Shown here piece by piece: positions 36,287-45,066 of a stretch of 64,000 nucleotides of DNA (position 1 is the stretch's first letter; each line of letters opens with the position of its first letter). Below the pieces are notes generated by a model that was not told where the DNA came from, made no database searches, and saw nothing but the letters and a program-made list of their open reading frames with translations. Location: the NCBI RefSeq assembly GCF_001654865.1, contig NZ_LXEO01000014.1:170063-234062 (forward strand), given 5' to 3'. The translations under genes were made by a program, and so were the position numbers. Source of the DNA: Buttiauxella noackiae ATCC 51607. Its GTDB lineage: Bacteria; Pseudomonadota; Gammaproteobacteria; Enterobacterales; Enterobacteriaceae.

Positions 36287-36315
36287 TATGTCGGATTAGC
36301 GGCAGCAATATCAAC
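36287..36315. repeat. Degenerate single REP-like unit
   Basis: TGTCGGATTAGCGGCAGC resembles the right half of the repeat at 29088-29110, in the 47-bp gap between two convergent genes. Only one degraded unit remains. Confidence 0.35.
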
Positions 36316-36328
36316 CGCTTTCACCACC

Positions 36329-38461
36329 CTAAACCAATAATGTCCGTAGCTGCTGGCGCTGTTGCTCACTCACACCCAACGGATGGCGATAACCGATGTT
36401 TTCCACCGCGCGGGTATAGAGCGCCACCAGCCAGTCATAGACATAGAGCGTGTTACCACGTGTAGGTTGCTCACCTAAACGCACCAGGCGGGTGCAGGCG
36501 GTCGCCTGTTTTTGTGGTGCAAACACGGGTGAGCCTTTGTTCACCCGACTTGCCGGGCGCAAAGCTGGGTCAACATGGGCATAACCCAACCAGCTAACAA
36601 AATCGCCCAATACGGCGGTTACACAGGTGATTTCCTGCGCCATGCTGCCATCACCGTGACGTAATGCCGACTCCAGCTGTTCAGGTAATTTCAGGCGATA
36701 ACTGGCGGCAATCAACAACTGGCAAAGTGCCTGTAGTTGGGTGTTATCCAGCCCGGAGAGATGGGCGGCTTCGCGGCGCGTTGCCAACTGACGCAGATGA
36801 TTAATCCATAACAGATGTACGACGTCGGCAAAGCTGTCGGGGCTGCGCGTTAGTGCTTCGCTGCTGTCTACTTCTGCGAACAGATCGATATCCAGATGGA
36901 AACCAGCTGGCTGTTGACGACGTAATTGCTGGTGGCTTACCCAACGTTGTTGGAACACATGGCGTTCTGGCAGCAGGCTTGCCAGTAGTTCGCCATGAAG
37001 AGCCGCGTGGGATTGCAGTGCGCGCACTAAACCTTCAGCCTGAGAACGCGCGCGTTCAGGTGTGAGGTTTTCGTCTTCAATAATATGCGTGAACAGGGCG
37101 TTGATTTCTGTATTCAGCGCGGCCTGCAACATCTCAATACGCAGTCTACGTTGTGCAGGAACCAGCGCGTCGGCCAGCCACTCCAGCAATCGGTGCATAT
37201 TACGGCTATCAAGAGCTTGTAGCGTTCCCCAACGTTTACCCGGCAGACCTATAACACGTTGCACACCTTCATCCAGGTTAACGCCGCTAAAACGGGCATC
37301 GCGCGGGGTGATCGCCCAAATCAGACCCGGTGTTGTGGCATTACTGGCCTGGGTTTTATCGACCCAACGCGCCAGCATTTTACCCGCTGCATTCACTTCC
37401 CGACGCTCAGCTGCTGCATTGCAGACCACTAATTTATCGGGCTGTAGATATTGTGCGTAATCATCAAGTTGTGCGAGAGGAATATCGACCACGTCAACCT
37501 GCGCCAGGCGCGGCTGGTAGTTAAGGGAAAGCGTGATTTCAGCGCTCAACTGCTGTAAATCCTGCTGCGCAAGGCTGGTCTGTGTCCCGGTTTGTTGGTT
37601 GAGCAAAGGGCAAACCAATACGTCTGCGCTCATTTCTGGTTCATCAGGCGTGGTGGGGATCAAGAAGCCTTCTACCGGAAGCAAGAATGTATCCACCAGC
37701 AAACTGGCGGGAGCTAAAACCTGGTGGGCATAACCTAAATGATTCAACGTCTGTGCGAGATGTTGCCAGTGAGCGGTAATGGTGGCGTTATCACCCCAGA
37801 GTGGTGCCAGCAACGTGGCTTGATCGGCGCAGCTTAACCACGGCAGAAGCTCGGCCATTTGCTGCCACAGTGTGTTATCCAAATGATGTTGGCGGCGTAC
37901 CAGTTGCTGATAAGTTTGTGCAATATCAGAAAATTGCAGTTGCGTCAGCCCCGGCATCGGTTGTGCCTGGCGGCGAGACTGTAACTCTTTGAGCTTTAAT
38001 GCGATCACCTCAGGCTGCGCAAAACGGGTAGCACTGGTAGCGTGGTACTGGCGAATCATACGTTGCGCAAGCGTACTGGTGCTGCACAGCGTGATGAGCA
38101 ATGGATAATGTTCTACAACCGGCAGTTCGCGGCGAGTAAAACGCACGGCAATACCCGGCGCATGTCCTGGGTTAATGTGCGTCAGATAATCCAGCACTTT
38201 TCCGCCGAGCATAATCTCGATACGTTGATGATTATCGCCCAGTAGCGTGGTCAATAGATGATGCTTGCCTGCGACCGAGTGGCCATATAAGCCAATAGTT
38301 AGTGGTTGCTCCGCCTGGAGATCTAGCTGGTGCTGGCGCTGTTCGAATATTGCCAGTTTATGCAGCAGTCCATCGGCTTCATTTTCCACCAGTGGCGCAC
38401 TCTGGCGAGTCTGTTGTACCCAGTTCACTAAAGGGTGCAGCGTTGAGGTTTTTGGATTCAT
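36329..38461 (-). CDS. srfC: SrfC-like putative virulence factor
   Basis: A 710-residue protein matching SrfC of the Salmonella srfABC operon (about 716). Residues 55-70 carry a P-loop-like sequence, IGLYGHSVAGKHHLL, in which His replaces the usual Ser/Thr after GK. A few downstream hydrophobic patches (VDVVDIPLAQLDD; LIWAITPRD) resemble switch regions of dynamin- or GTPase-like proteins, but no full G-motif set is seen. Its start overlaps the srfB stop (ATGA). The biochemical function is unknown; the Salmonella genes were described as SsrB-regulated and later as flagellar-regulated. Confidence 0.88.
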   Translation of the reverse strand: MNPKTSTLHPLVNWVQQTRQSAPLVENEADGLLHKLAIFEQRQHQLDLQAEQPLTIGLYGHSVAGKHHLLTTLLGDNHQRIEIMLGGKVLDYLTHINPGHAPGIAVRFTRRELPVVEHYPLLITLCSTSTLAQRMIRQYHATSATRFAQPEVIALKLKELQSRRQAQPMPGLTQLQFSDIAQTYQQLVRRQHHLDNTLWQQMAELLPWLSCADQATLLAPLWGDNATITAHWQHLAQTLNHLGYAHQVLAPASLLVDTFLLPVEGFLIPTTPDEPEMSADVLVCPLLNQQTGTQTSLAQQDLQQLSAEITLSLNYQPRLAQVDVVDIPLAQLDDYAQYLQPDKLVVCNAAAERREVNAAGKMLARWVDKTQASNATTPGLIWAITPRDARFSGVNLDEGVQRVIGLPGKRWGTLQALDSRNMHRLLEWLADALVPAQRRLRIEMLQAALNTEINALFTHIIEDENLTPERARSQAEGLVRALQSHAALHGELLASLLPERHVFQQRWVSHQQLRRQQPAGFHLDIDLFAEVDSSEALTRSPDSFADVVHLLWINHLRQLATRREAAHLSGLDNTQLQALCQLLIAASYRLKLPEQLESALRHGDGSMAQEITCVTAVLGDFVSWLGYAHVDPALRPASRVNKGSPVFAPQKQATACTRLVRLGEQPTRGNTLYVYDWLVALYTRAVENIGYRHPLGVSEQQRQQLRTLLV

Positions 38462-41430
38462 TTTTGATACACGCTCCCGCTGTCAATCCAGTAATGGCTG
38501 GCTCCGCTATAGCTTCCTGCCAGAGTATTCAATTTAAAACTGAGCTGGTTAAGTGGCACTTTACTGCCATCCTGCAACCAGGCTTCTGCCAGCACAAAAG
38601 CATCGGCTTCGCGCGTTTGTTGCAGGCGCACATTTAGCACCCCTTCACCGGCTATCTCTTTTGCCAACTGAGGTGAGTTAATCGCCAGTGTATACAGCGG
38701 TGTGGCAGGCCAGCGAGCATCGTCAAGCTGGCGGAAACCGAGACAGGCATTTCCACGTAGCGGGAAATGCAGACGCGTATCGAGCGTGGATTTCGGATCG
38801 TCAAGATCGATATCGCGATACCAGACGTTTTTATCCACCAGGGTGTTATTGCCATCGAGCATGCCCAGATAACGCACTGTGGAATACGCCTGAATGTCAG
38901 AGGCTTTGAAATTAAAGCCAGGCAGGCGCAAGTCCATCGCCAGGCTGCACAGCATGGCACCCACAGCGGCGGTTGATTTCGGGTTGCCAATACGGCCTTG
39001 TTGGCTAAATGGATACCATTCATGAGTCTGATAGTTATCTAACCAGACGATGCGGTTCACGGGTACCGGTTGTTGGTAACGCAATAATGCCTGCACGCCT
39101 GGTAAGCAGGCCGGACGCCCGGTGACCAGCAGCACATCGCAACAATAGTGGCTTATCACTTCACACAGCGCCTGAAGCGGGGCGGTCAGAGTGAATTGCC
39201 CTGCAAGTAACGCCTCTTGTAACGATGCCAGTTCAACATGTAATGGCACACTGAACAGATCAAATGCCGGGGCATCGGCAGGCAGCGCGTGCTGCACGGC
39301 CTGCTGAACATAATTAATCACGTTGTCTGTTGGGCGTTGGGCTAACAGTTCGCCAAATGTCGCTTCGAGTGTTGCGTGGCGATCGTCGGGATCGCTGTTT
39401 TCCCAATAAGAGAGCACTGCGTGCCCAAGAGGGATAAACAGTTGCAGCGCGGTTTGCTGGCGCAGCGTGCCTCGTGTATCCATGCGCCCGGACTCGCCAA
39501 ACAACGTGGTCATCAGACCGGTGGTATCCACCACTCCGGCCTGGTAAATTTGCGCCTGTAATGCGGGGAGCACACAGCGCTGGATAACATCCAGCAAAAT
39601 GTCATCACCGGCGACTTTAAAACCTTCGCGGAACAGGAGACGCGGAGCAATTTTCACATTGCTGCCAACACCATCATCAAGATGATACTGGGTGATAGCC
39701 ATATCGGTAGTGCCCCCACCGATATCAATGGATGCGACGCGCAGCGTTTTGCCCGGCAGTTCATCGGCGGCTAATTCGCGGTCAGGGCGTGCGAGGCTTT
39801 TAAAGAAGTTACCTGTTTGCCCGGCATAGTTGACCAGCGCTTCATTATAGAGCCACACCAGTTGCCCGCAGGTGGCTTCGTCCCATTCCATCTGCACATC
39901 AGGCACCGGGACGATACTTTTCTGGAAATCACGATCGCTGGTGAAACCATCGTCTGTCGGGTGCCATTCCATCGCTTTCCACACCAGACCTACTGCTTCT
40001 TGCATCCGCTGGCGGAAGATCTCACGCTCCTGCTTTGGCATTGCCGAAGGCAGTGTCAGAATCAGATGGCGTAGCTGACGTGGTGCATTGAGATGCCCCA
40101 TGCTCTGACGCGAACCGACGCTGTTAATCTGCATCAGCGCCTGAGCCAGCAGTTCGCAGAGCATCAGCGTCATTAACGAACTGCGACTGTACTGTGGCGA
40201 AAACACCGGCAGGCGGTCTTCTAAAGGTAATGAGTAGAGCGGTTGCCCGTCGTCATTCATCAGGTTCATTAAGGGATAAGCGGTTGCCAGCGGTTCACGC
40301 TGAGTTTTCACACCCATTTGGCTAAAACGCCAATCCTGGTTGGCCGGAGTTTCATCCCATAGATAACGGCGCGGGCTGGAGATACCACTTGCGCCATCGG
40401 TCCCCAAACGGGCAGAAGCCATGCTGCGAGCTTCATCGCCAACGCGGGCAATCGACGGCCAGAAAAACGCATCATCACGGCCACTTTCTACTGAGAAATG
40501 CTGTTTGCCGAATTTGGCTTCTGAGAATTCGAGACGGCTGGTAAACATCGCATCATTGATGGTTTGCGGTTCGCTGAGCGAGCGAATCTGCAACTCGGCG
40601 GTCTGGCGCAGGCCGTCGTTAGCTTCGCCGTGGTCTTCAATCAACACGCCGCAGGTGTGGGTATTGCCAACATCCAGCACCAGATCGACAGGGATCGCCG
40701 GGGCTTGCAGCGTGGCGGTGACAATTTTCACTTCTGGCACGCAAAGCTGCGAGCCAAGCATTTCGATAATATTGAGATAGTGCGCCTGGTACTCGAAGGT
40801 TTTCAGCGCGTTGCTAATTTCACGCTCTGTTCTGGATTCGTGGCGTGTGGCAAATTGCGTGAACACTTCACGCAGCCAGCCATCGACCCATGTTTGATCG
40901 ATAAAATCGTTAATTTCTTCGTTGTGCCACGCAAGGGCAAAACGGGCTCCGTTACGGACATCATTTTGTGTGGGAGCCAAATGGGCCGCAGGGTTATCAT
41001 CGGCCAGGATTTTTGTATCCAGTGCGATAGTAATGCGTACGGTGTTACCAGCTGAATCAGGTGTTTCAAGGCAACGAATCTGCACGCGTGCCCAGTTATC
41101 CGGGCCGCCCACAAAAGTACGTGGCGGGTTAAAACGCAAAAACGGCAGCGGCAGCCAGGTTTTATCCAGCAGTTTTAGGGAATGGCCAAGTGTAATAGTG
41201 CTTTCTGGTTTCACGACCTCAGGAGCCGAACCCTGTGTGCCTGGCAGAGTAAACTTTCCTGGCACGACATCGTAATCCAGGCGTAACAGCGGGCCGTTCG
41301 CCGTTTTACGCACAAAGCGCCCGGTATGCGGAGCATTAGGCTGTGGAGCAAGGCCGAAATCCAGGAACTGAATGCCGCTGTCTTTAATGAGCGTCACGCT
41401 CGACTTGTAAGGGTACAGAGTGGCAAACAT
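38458..41430 (-). CDS. srfB: SrfB-like protein with actin/Hsp70-type ATPase motifs
   Basis: A 990-residue protein (Salmonella SrfB about 992). Two phosphate-binding motifs of the actin/Hsp70 superfamily are visible: DVGNTHTCGVLIED at 253-266 and DIGGGTTDMAI at 569-579. An adenosine-type motif may lie near LLVTGRPACLPGVQ in the C-terminal part. This points to a cytoplasmic ATPase that may polymerise or act as a chaperone; the exact role is not known. Translationally coupled to srfC by a 4-bp overlap and 3 bp after srfA. Confidence 0.9.
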   Translation of the reverse strand: MFATLYPYKSSVTLIKDSGIQFLDFGLAPQPNAPHTGRFVRKTANGPLLRLDYDVVPGKFTLPGTQGSAPEVVKPESTITLGHSLKLLDKTWLPLPFLRFNPPRTFVGGPDNWARVQIRCLETPDSAGNTVRITIALDTKILADDNPAAHLAPTQNDVRNGARFALAWHNEEINDFIDQTWVDGWLREVFTQFATRHESRTEREISNALKTFEYQAHYLNIIEMLGSQLCVPEVKIVTATLQAPAIPVDLVLDVGNTHTCGVLIEDHGEANDGLRQTAELQIRSLSEPQTINDAMFTSRLEFSEAKFGKQHFSVESGRDDAFFWPSIARVGDEARSMASARLGTDGASGISSPRRYLWDETPANQDWRFSQMGVKTQREPLATAYPLMNLMNDDGQPLYSLPLEDRLPVFSPQYSRSSLMTLMLCELLAQALMQINSVGSRQSMGHLNAPRQLRHLILTLPSAMPKQEREIFRQRMQEAVGLVWKAMEWHPTDDGFTSDRDFQKSIVPVPDVQMEWDEATCGQLVWLYNEALVNYAGQTGNFFKSLARPDRELAADELPGKTLRVASIDIGGGTTDMAITQYHLDDGVGSNVKIAPRLLFREGFKVAGDDILLDVIQRCVLPALQAQIYQAGVVDTTGLMTTLFGESGRMDTRGTLRQQTALQLFIPLGHAVLSYWENSDPDDRHATLEATFGELLAQRPTDNVINYVQQAVQHALPADAPAFDLFSVPLHVELASLQEALLAGQFTLTAPLQALCEVISHYCCDVLLVTGRPACLPGVQALLRYQQPVPVNRIVWLDNYQTHEWYPFSQQGRIGNPKSTAAVGAMLCSLAMDLRLPGFNFKASDIQAYSTVRYLGMLDGNNTLVDKNVWYRDIDLDDPKSTLDTRLHFPLRGNACLGFRQLDDARWPATPLYTLAINSPQLAKEIAGEGVLNVRLQQTREADAFVLAEAWLQDGSKVPLNQLSFKLNTLAGSYSGASHYWIDSGSVYQK

Positions 41431-41433
41431 TGA

Positions 41434-42753
41434 TTAATCACCCACTTTTTTAAATGTCACAGGAACCACAGTGTCCTCCTCGTAGCGCCCACTGCACTGA
41501 GCGACATCGTTCTCGCCTGGTTTGCAGGATATTTCCGGCAGCGGGTAGCGTGAGCCATCGCTACAACGTGCGTTGCCACGGGTTTTGATCATCAACGTAC
41601 CGGACTGCATCAGCCCTGAGAATACTTCTGCTTTGCAGACGATATTGTCGCCATGCACCAGCCGGACATTGCCTTTGTTGTTGGCAATTTGATAACGCAG
41701 CGTAGGCGGTTTGCCAGTGATGGAATCTTTAACGTTGATGGCCACACGCCAGTTGCCGTTGAGGAATTTAGTCGAACCAATTTTTAGCGAATCAGCCGGT
41801 AAAACCAGTGCGCCTTTAGGTATCTCAGCTGCTGGTGTTGTTGCAACGGCAGCAGCTTCTGGTTCCGGTGCTGGTGGTTCAACGACTGCAGCTTGAGCGA
41901 CAGGCAAAGTAGAAACATGGGCCACGGGTTCTGCCTGAATGACTGCTGGAGCGATGGTCTGAGGTTTAACTTCCGCTGGTTTCTGGGCTAAAGGTTCGGC
42001 ATGTGGCGCCGATACCAGATAATAAGAGAGCGGGGCGGCGATGCAGGCGATGATGGCGGCTGCAACAGGGAGCAACCAGCGTTTCGGTTTTTTCGCGACG
42101 GGTGTTTCGCGCGTAACCTCAGGCTCCGGTACTGATACCAATGTTTCGTCAATTCGAGGTACCGCAGGCGTGAGTGCTGCCACGGAGTAGAGCGGTTCAT
42201 CGGGTTCGCTTAACACCACTACAGCAGCAGTTGGCGGTTCTGGCAGGAATTCAATAACCGGCTCGTGTTCTTCAGTCATGCGCAAGCAATCCAGTGGATC
42301 AGGACGGGCGCTATTGTTAAGGCTGACAAAGCCCCAAAAAGTGATGACCGGTTTACCGTCAACCAGATAAACATGTTGGCTGCCCGGAAACTGCATTGTA
42401 TTGGCGAGTAACGAGCCAAAAAGCTGGATGGAGGTTTTTTCCGCCTGTTGGCAACGCTGAATCAGCGAGGCGACGTTGGCCTGGCAGTTATCGAGGTAGC
42501 GCAGCGCTTTTTTGCGTTGTTCATCACTGGCCGCAGCCCAACTAACAACGCTGCCTTCAAAGGGGGCGTACCAGTCAACACGATCGCCTTCATCGTTTGG
42601 TTGAGGTATCGCCAGGCTATCGACCACCGCTTGCTGTTTGCGTAAACGGAGTGTTTCGCGAATTTGTAGCGCTGAGTCGAATACCGTCTGCCCGTTTTCC
42701 CCAAGCGAAAGGAAATCATCTAAGCATCCGCTGCGCAATAATGTTTTTGCCAC
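41434..42753 (-). CDS. srfA: SrfA-like membrane-anchored protein
   Basis: A 439-residue protein, first gene of srfABC. It has an N-terminal soluble region (1-220), one transmembrane helix (about 226-247, WLLPVAAAIIACIAAPLSYYLV), a Pro/Ala/Val-rich linker (248-310), and a C-terminal domain with paired Cys (CKAEVFSG, ARCSDGSRY, ISCKPGENDVAQCSGRY) that is expected in the periplasm. The topology suggests that SrfA anchors the cytoplasmic SrfB and SrfC to the inner membrane. Preceded by a FliA-type promoter. Confidence 0.88.
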   Translation of the reverse strand: MAKTLLRSGCLDDFLSLGENGQTVFDSALQIRETLRLRKQQAVVDSLAIPQPNDEGDRVDWYAPFEGSVVSWAAASDEQRKKALRYLDNCQANVASLIQRCQQAEKTSIQLFGSLLANTMQFPGSQHVYLVDGKPVITFWGFVSLNNSARPDPLDCLRMTEEHEPVIEFLPEPPTAAVVVLSEPDEPLYSVAALTPAVPRIDETLVSVPEPEVTRETPVAKKPKRWLLPVAAAIIACIAAPLSYYLVSAPHAEPLAQKPAEVKPQTIAPAVIQAEPVAHVSTLPVAQAAVVEPPAPEPEAAAVATTPAAEIPKGALVLPADSLKIGSTKFLNGNWRVAINVKDSITGKPPTLRYQIANNKGNVRLVHGDNIVCKAEVFSGLMQSGTLMIKTRGNARCSDGSRYPLPEISCKPGENDVAQCSGRYEEDTVVPVTFKKVGD

Positions 42754-42859
42754 GTCATCAATCCTGCTGTTTTCGGCTCCGCATGAGCCATCTTCACGCT
42801 TTCCACTTTACTGAAACTTTGCGCAACTAAACGGCGGAAGAGACGGGTCTTTTTTCTAA

Positions 42860-42887
42860 TTATCGGCGGATTGCACTTAAGTCTTTG
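42860..42887 (-). promoter_or_regulatory. FliA (sigma-28) promoter of srfABC
   Basis: On the minus strand GCCGATAA (42867-42860) is an exact sigma-28 -10. Twelve bases upstream CAAAGACT (42887-42880) matches TAAAGTTT at 5 of 8. It lies about 105 bp before the srfA start and points at it. This agrees with reports that Salmonella srfABC belongs to the flagellar regulon. Confidence 0.7.
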
Positions 42888-42950
42888 GGGCGTTCGCAGG
42901 TTTTGTGCTACTGATTAAAGTCATCCCAAAACCAAAAAGGCGTTCGATCA

Positions 42951-43664
42951 ATGTCAGAAACACTACCTTTATTGCTGGTTCAAATGGGCCATCCTCCTAT
43001 TGATATTCGTGCAGCCGTTGGCGAACAACCCGACTGGTTTAAAACCGCGTTAGGTGATGTTGGCCCAATTAAAGTTGTATGCCCGTTTGAAGGTGAGCCA
43101 CTGCCACCAGCAGGTACGTTTAGCGGCGCGGTGATTTCTGGTTCATGGGCGATGGTCACCGACCGTGAAGAGTGGAGTGAGCGTACGGCTAACTGGTTGC
43201 GCGAGATTATCAGCGCGGGGGTTCCGGTATTAGGTGTCTGTTATGGGCATCAACTAATGGCCTACGCGCTAGGCGGTGCGGTGGATTACCATCCGCAAGG
43301 CAGCGAGGTGGGGCAAATTACCGTTACCTTGAATGATGCCGCTCTTTATGACCCGTTACTCGAAGGTTTGCCAAACGCCTTTGATACGTTTTTAAGCCAC
43401 GAGCAAAGCGTACTCACGTTACCGTCTGGTGCCGTGGTGCTTGCTGCATCCAGTCACGATCCACACCAGATTATCCGCTATTCATCTACCGCGCTTTCGG
43501 TGCAATTCCACCCGGAATTTAGTGCGTCGGTGATGAATAAAATCATTACCAGCCGCAGTGAAAGAGTGGCGATGAAAGGCAAAGACCGTGATGCGTTATT
43601 AGCCGCAGTGAGTGATACGCCATTTTCGCGTGCCATCCTACAACGGTTTGTTGCGTCATTGTAA
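42951..43664 (+). CDS. Class-I glutamine amidotransferase-like protein
   Basis: A 237-residue stand-alone GATase-1 domain. The nucleophile elbow is GVCYGHQ with Cys97; the His187/Glu189 of the triad are in SVQFHPEFS. Such proteins resemble GMP-synthase-type or gamma-glutamyl hydrolase GATases (PuuD/YfeJ-like) but no synthetase partner is adjacent. The substrate is unknown. It lies divergent from srfA. Its TAA stop forms part of the TAAAT target duplication of the Tn3-like element that follows. Confidence 0.86.
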   Translation: MSETLPLLLVQMGHPPIDIRAAVGEQPDWFKTALGDVGPIKVVCPFEGEPLPPAGTFSGAVISGSWAMVTDREEWSERTANWLREIISAGVPVLGVCYGHQLMAYALGGAVDYHPQGSEVGQITVTLNDAALYDPLLEGLPNAFDTFLSHEQSVLTLPSGAVVLAASSHDPHQIIRYSSTALSVQFHPEFSASVMNKIITSRSERVAMKGKDRDALLAAVSDTPFSRAILQRFVASL

Positions 43665-43666
43665 AT

Positions 43667-43702
43667 GGGGTTCTACGCTGAACCGCCGAATTTCGTTATC
43701 CC
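43667..43702 (+). repeat. Left terminal inverted repeat of Tn3-like element
   Basis: Starts GGGGTTCTACGCTGAACC and continues GCCGAATTTCG. It matches the right end in about 30 of 36 positions, allowing two single-base gaps. Directly preceded by TAAAT. Confidence 0.8.
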
Positions 43703-44014
43703 AGTTTCAGTGCAGTAACCAGCGTATCCTGGTCAATAATTTCATCGCTGCCCTGGAATGTATATTGTCCGTTCAGCAAAATGTGCTGCCATGCTACCGA
43801 CGATATTCGGGTCAGAGCCTTAATGCCCCTGTCGTTATCTTCGGCTTCCGGTCGTTTCAGTAAACGTGATGTAATAAATTATCGTGTTGGAGATTAACCT
43901 CCAGCACTGATTGCTGATGTCCGTTTCAATATCATTTTTCCCGGTTAACTCTTTCTTACCGCTGATATTGGCGACTACGGCACGCAACTGGTGATAATAT
44001 TCAACGCGGTTCGG
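43696..44014 (-). pseudogene. C-terminal fragment of Tn3-family transposase TnpA (frameshifted)
   Basis: On the minus strand the frame from 44014 gives VEYYHQLRAVVANISGKKEL, then TGKNDIETDISNQCWRLISN. After a frameshift near 43870 it continues SRLLKRPEAEDNDRGIKALT, then RISSVAWQHILLNGQYTFQG, and ends at the TAA at 43696. The SxVAWQHIxLxGxY segment next to the terminal repeat is typical of Tn3-group TnpA C-termini. Roughly 105 of about 1000 residues remain, so it is inactive. Confidence 0.75.
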
Positions 44015-44017
44015 GGA

Positions 44018-44113
44018 GTGATGGATAGCGATTTGGCTAAATTGTTTTCCGTTTCTCGTCCAACTGTTTACCGGACGCTTTCCCGAGGGGAAATAATAAA
44101 AAAATGGATTTAA
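44018..44113 (+). pseudogene. Resolvase-like C-terminal helix-turn-helix fragment
   Basis: About 30 codons reading DLAKLFSVSRPTVYRTLSRG before a stop at 44111-44113. The SVSRPTVYRTL segment is the DNA-binding end of serine resolvases of Tn3 elements. It abuts the TnpA fragment, so one internal deletion probably removed most of both genes. Confidence 0.6.
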
Positions 44114-44135
44114 TGAAAATTAGCATGGAGTGGCT

Positions 44136-44827
44136 ATGTATACCAACAATGAAGTCATCAGTTACCTACAAGCTAACAGGATTTCGCATTAAAACTCGAT
44201 CATGCAGTTTCTGCCGTCGGTCAGCAGGTTGCAAATCAAGTTGAAACCTTAGGAAAGGGTGCTACCCGTCTGCTGTATTACACGTCCTGTTTTACCGATG
44301 AATATAATGATGTTTGCCAGCAGCAAAAGACGGAGGATCTACGCTTCAGGAATGCTGTTATTCGAATTATTCAGCATGGCGACGTTGTCTATGAAATGCT
44401 TCGGGTTTACTTTGAAGAAATATTCAAATACAAAACGAATGCCCAATTAGAGCATATTAAAAAAGCGCTTATGGCCGTAAATGTTCATATCGCGGCAAGC
44501 ACCCTTAGCGGTGCGGGGTACGCTTTAGCGGTCGCTACCAGCGTCCGTATCGGATTAAATCTTAGTATGCAACTCAGTGCCCTTACGGGACGTGCAGCGG
44601 GTACGGCTGCCGGGGTTGTGGCCACGTATGGCCTGGTTCAGAAAGCAGCGGAGAGTGCTCGTCGTCTACATGTCCAATATCCAGCTTATTACTCTGCACT
44701 TTACATGCATCAACTGGAAATGATGTATTTCCTGATAGAACCAGTATTCGAGCGCGCGGGCGCACTTGAAGCGCAATCGTCGTCTGATTCATGTATAGCA
44801 AATATCATAACCCGGATGATCAGATAA
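44136..44827 (+). pseudogene. Frameshifted putative pore-forming T6SS effector
   Basis: An ATG at 44136 with GGAG five bases upstream opens MYTNNEVISYLQAN and meets a stop at 44190. The plus-two frame resumes from 44177 (QDFALKLDHAVSAV) and runs to 44827, about 231 codons in all, so a single indel near 44172-44180 breaks the gene. The rest is helical, with a hydrophobic stretch rich in small residues containing the glycine zipper GRAAGTAAG (GxxxGxxxG). Two bases later comes a small membrane protein and then hcp. Size, zipper and neighbours resemble the Ssp6-type ion-selective pore effectors and their immunity proteins. The sequence relation to Ssp6 is not tested. An in-frame ATG at 44396 could still give a 143-residue C-terminal piece. 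Confidence 0.55.
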
Positions 44828-44829
44828 CC

Positions 44830-45018
44830 ATGATTCGATCACTAAAGAAATTTTTACTGTGGCAGCTCAGGTTTTTATCATCGCTGTATGGAGCTGTAAT
44901 TTTTACGATTATTTTCGCATTGCTCCAGGGATATTTTTTCCCTGATAGCCCAGTCTGGCCTATAGGCGTATTCGCCATAGTTATGATTGTTATTTTCACG
45001 CGTTACTGTAAATGGTGA
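44830..45018 (+). CDS. 62-residue two-helix membrane protein, putative immunity protein
   Basis: Starts at an ATG two bases after the effector stop. After a basic N-terminus (MIRSLKKFLLWQLRFLSS) two hydrophobic helices follow (about 19-36 and 42-58) separated by a short loop with FFPDSP. A small inner-membrane protein directly behind a pore-type effector is the expected form of an immunity protein. It appears intact, while the effector gene is broken. The family is not recognised with certainty. Confidence 0.6.
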   Translation: MIRSLKKFLLWQLRFLSSLYGAVIFTIIFALLQGYFFPDSPVWPIGVFAIVMIVIFTRYCKW

Positions 45019-45066
45019 CAGCATTAATATCACAGTTATTTAAATCATCACTGATAAGGAAATTAC

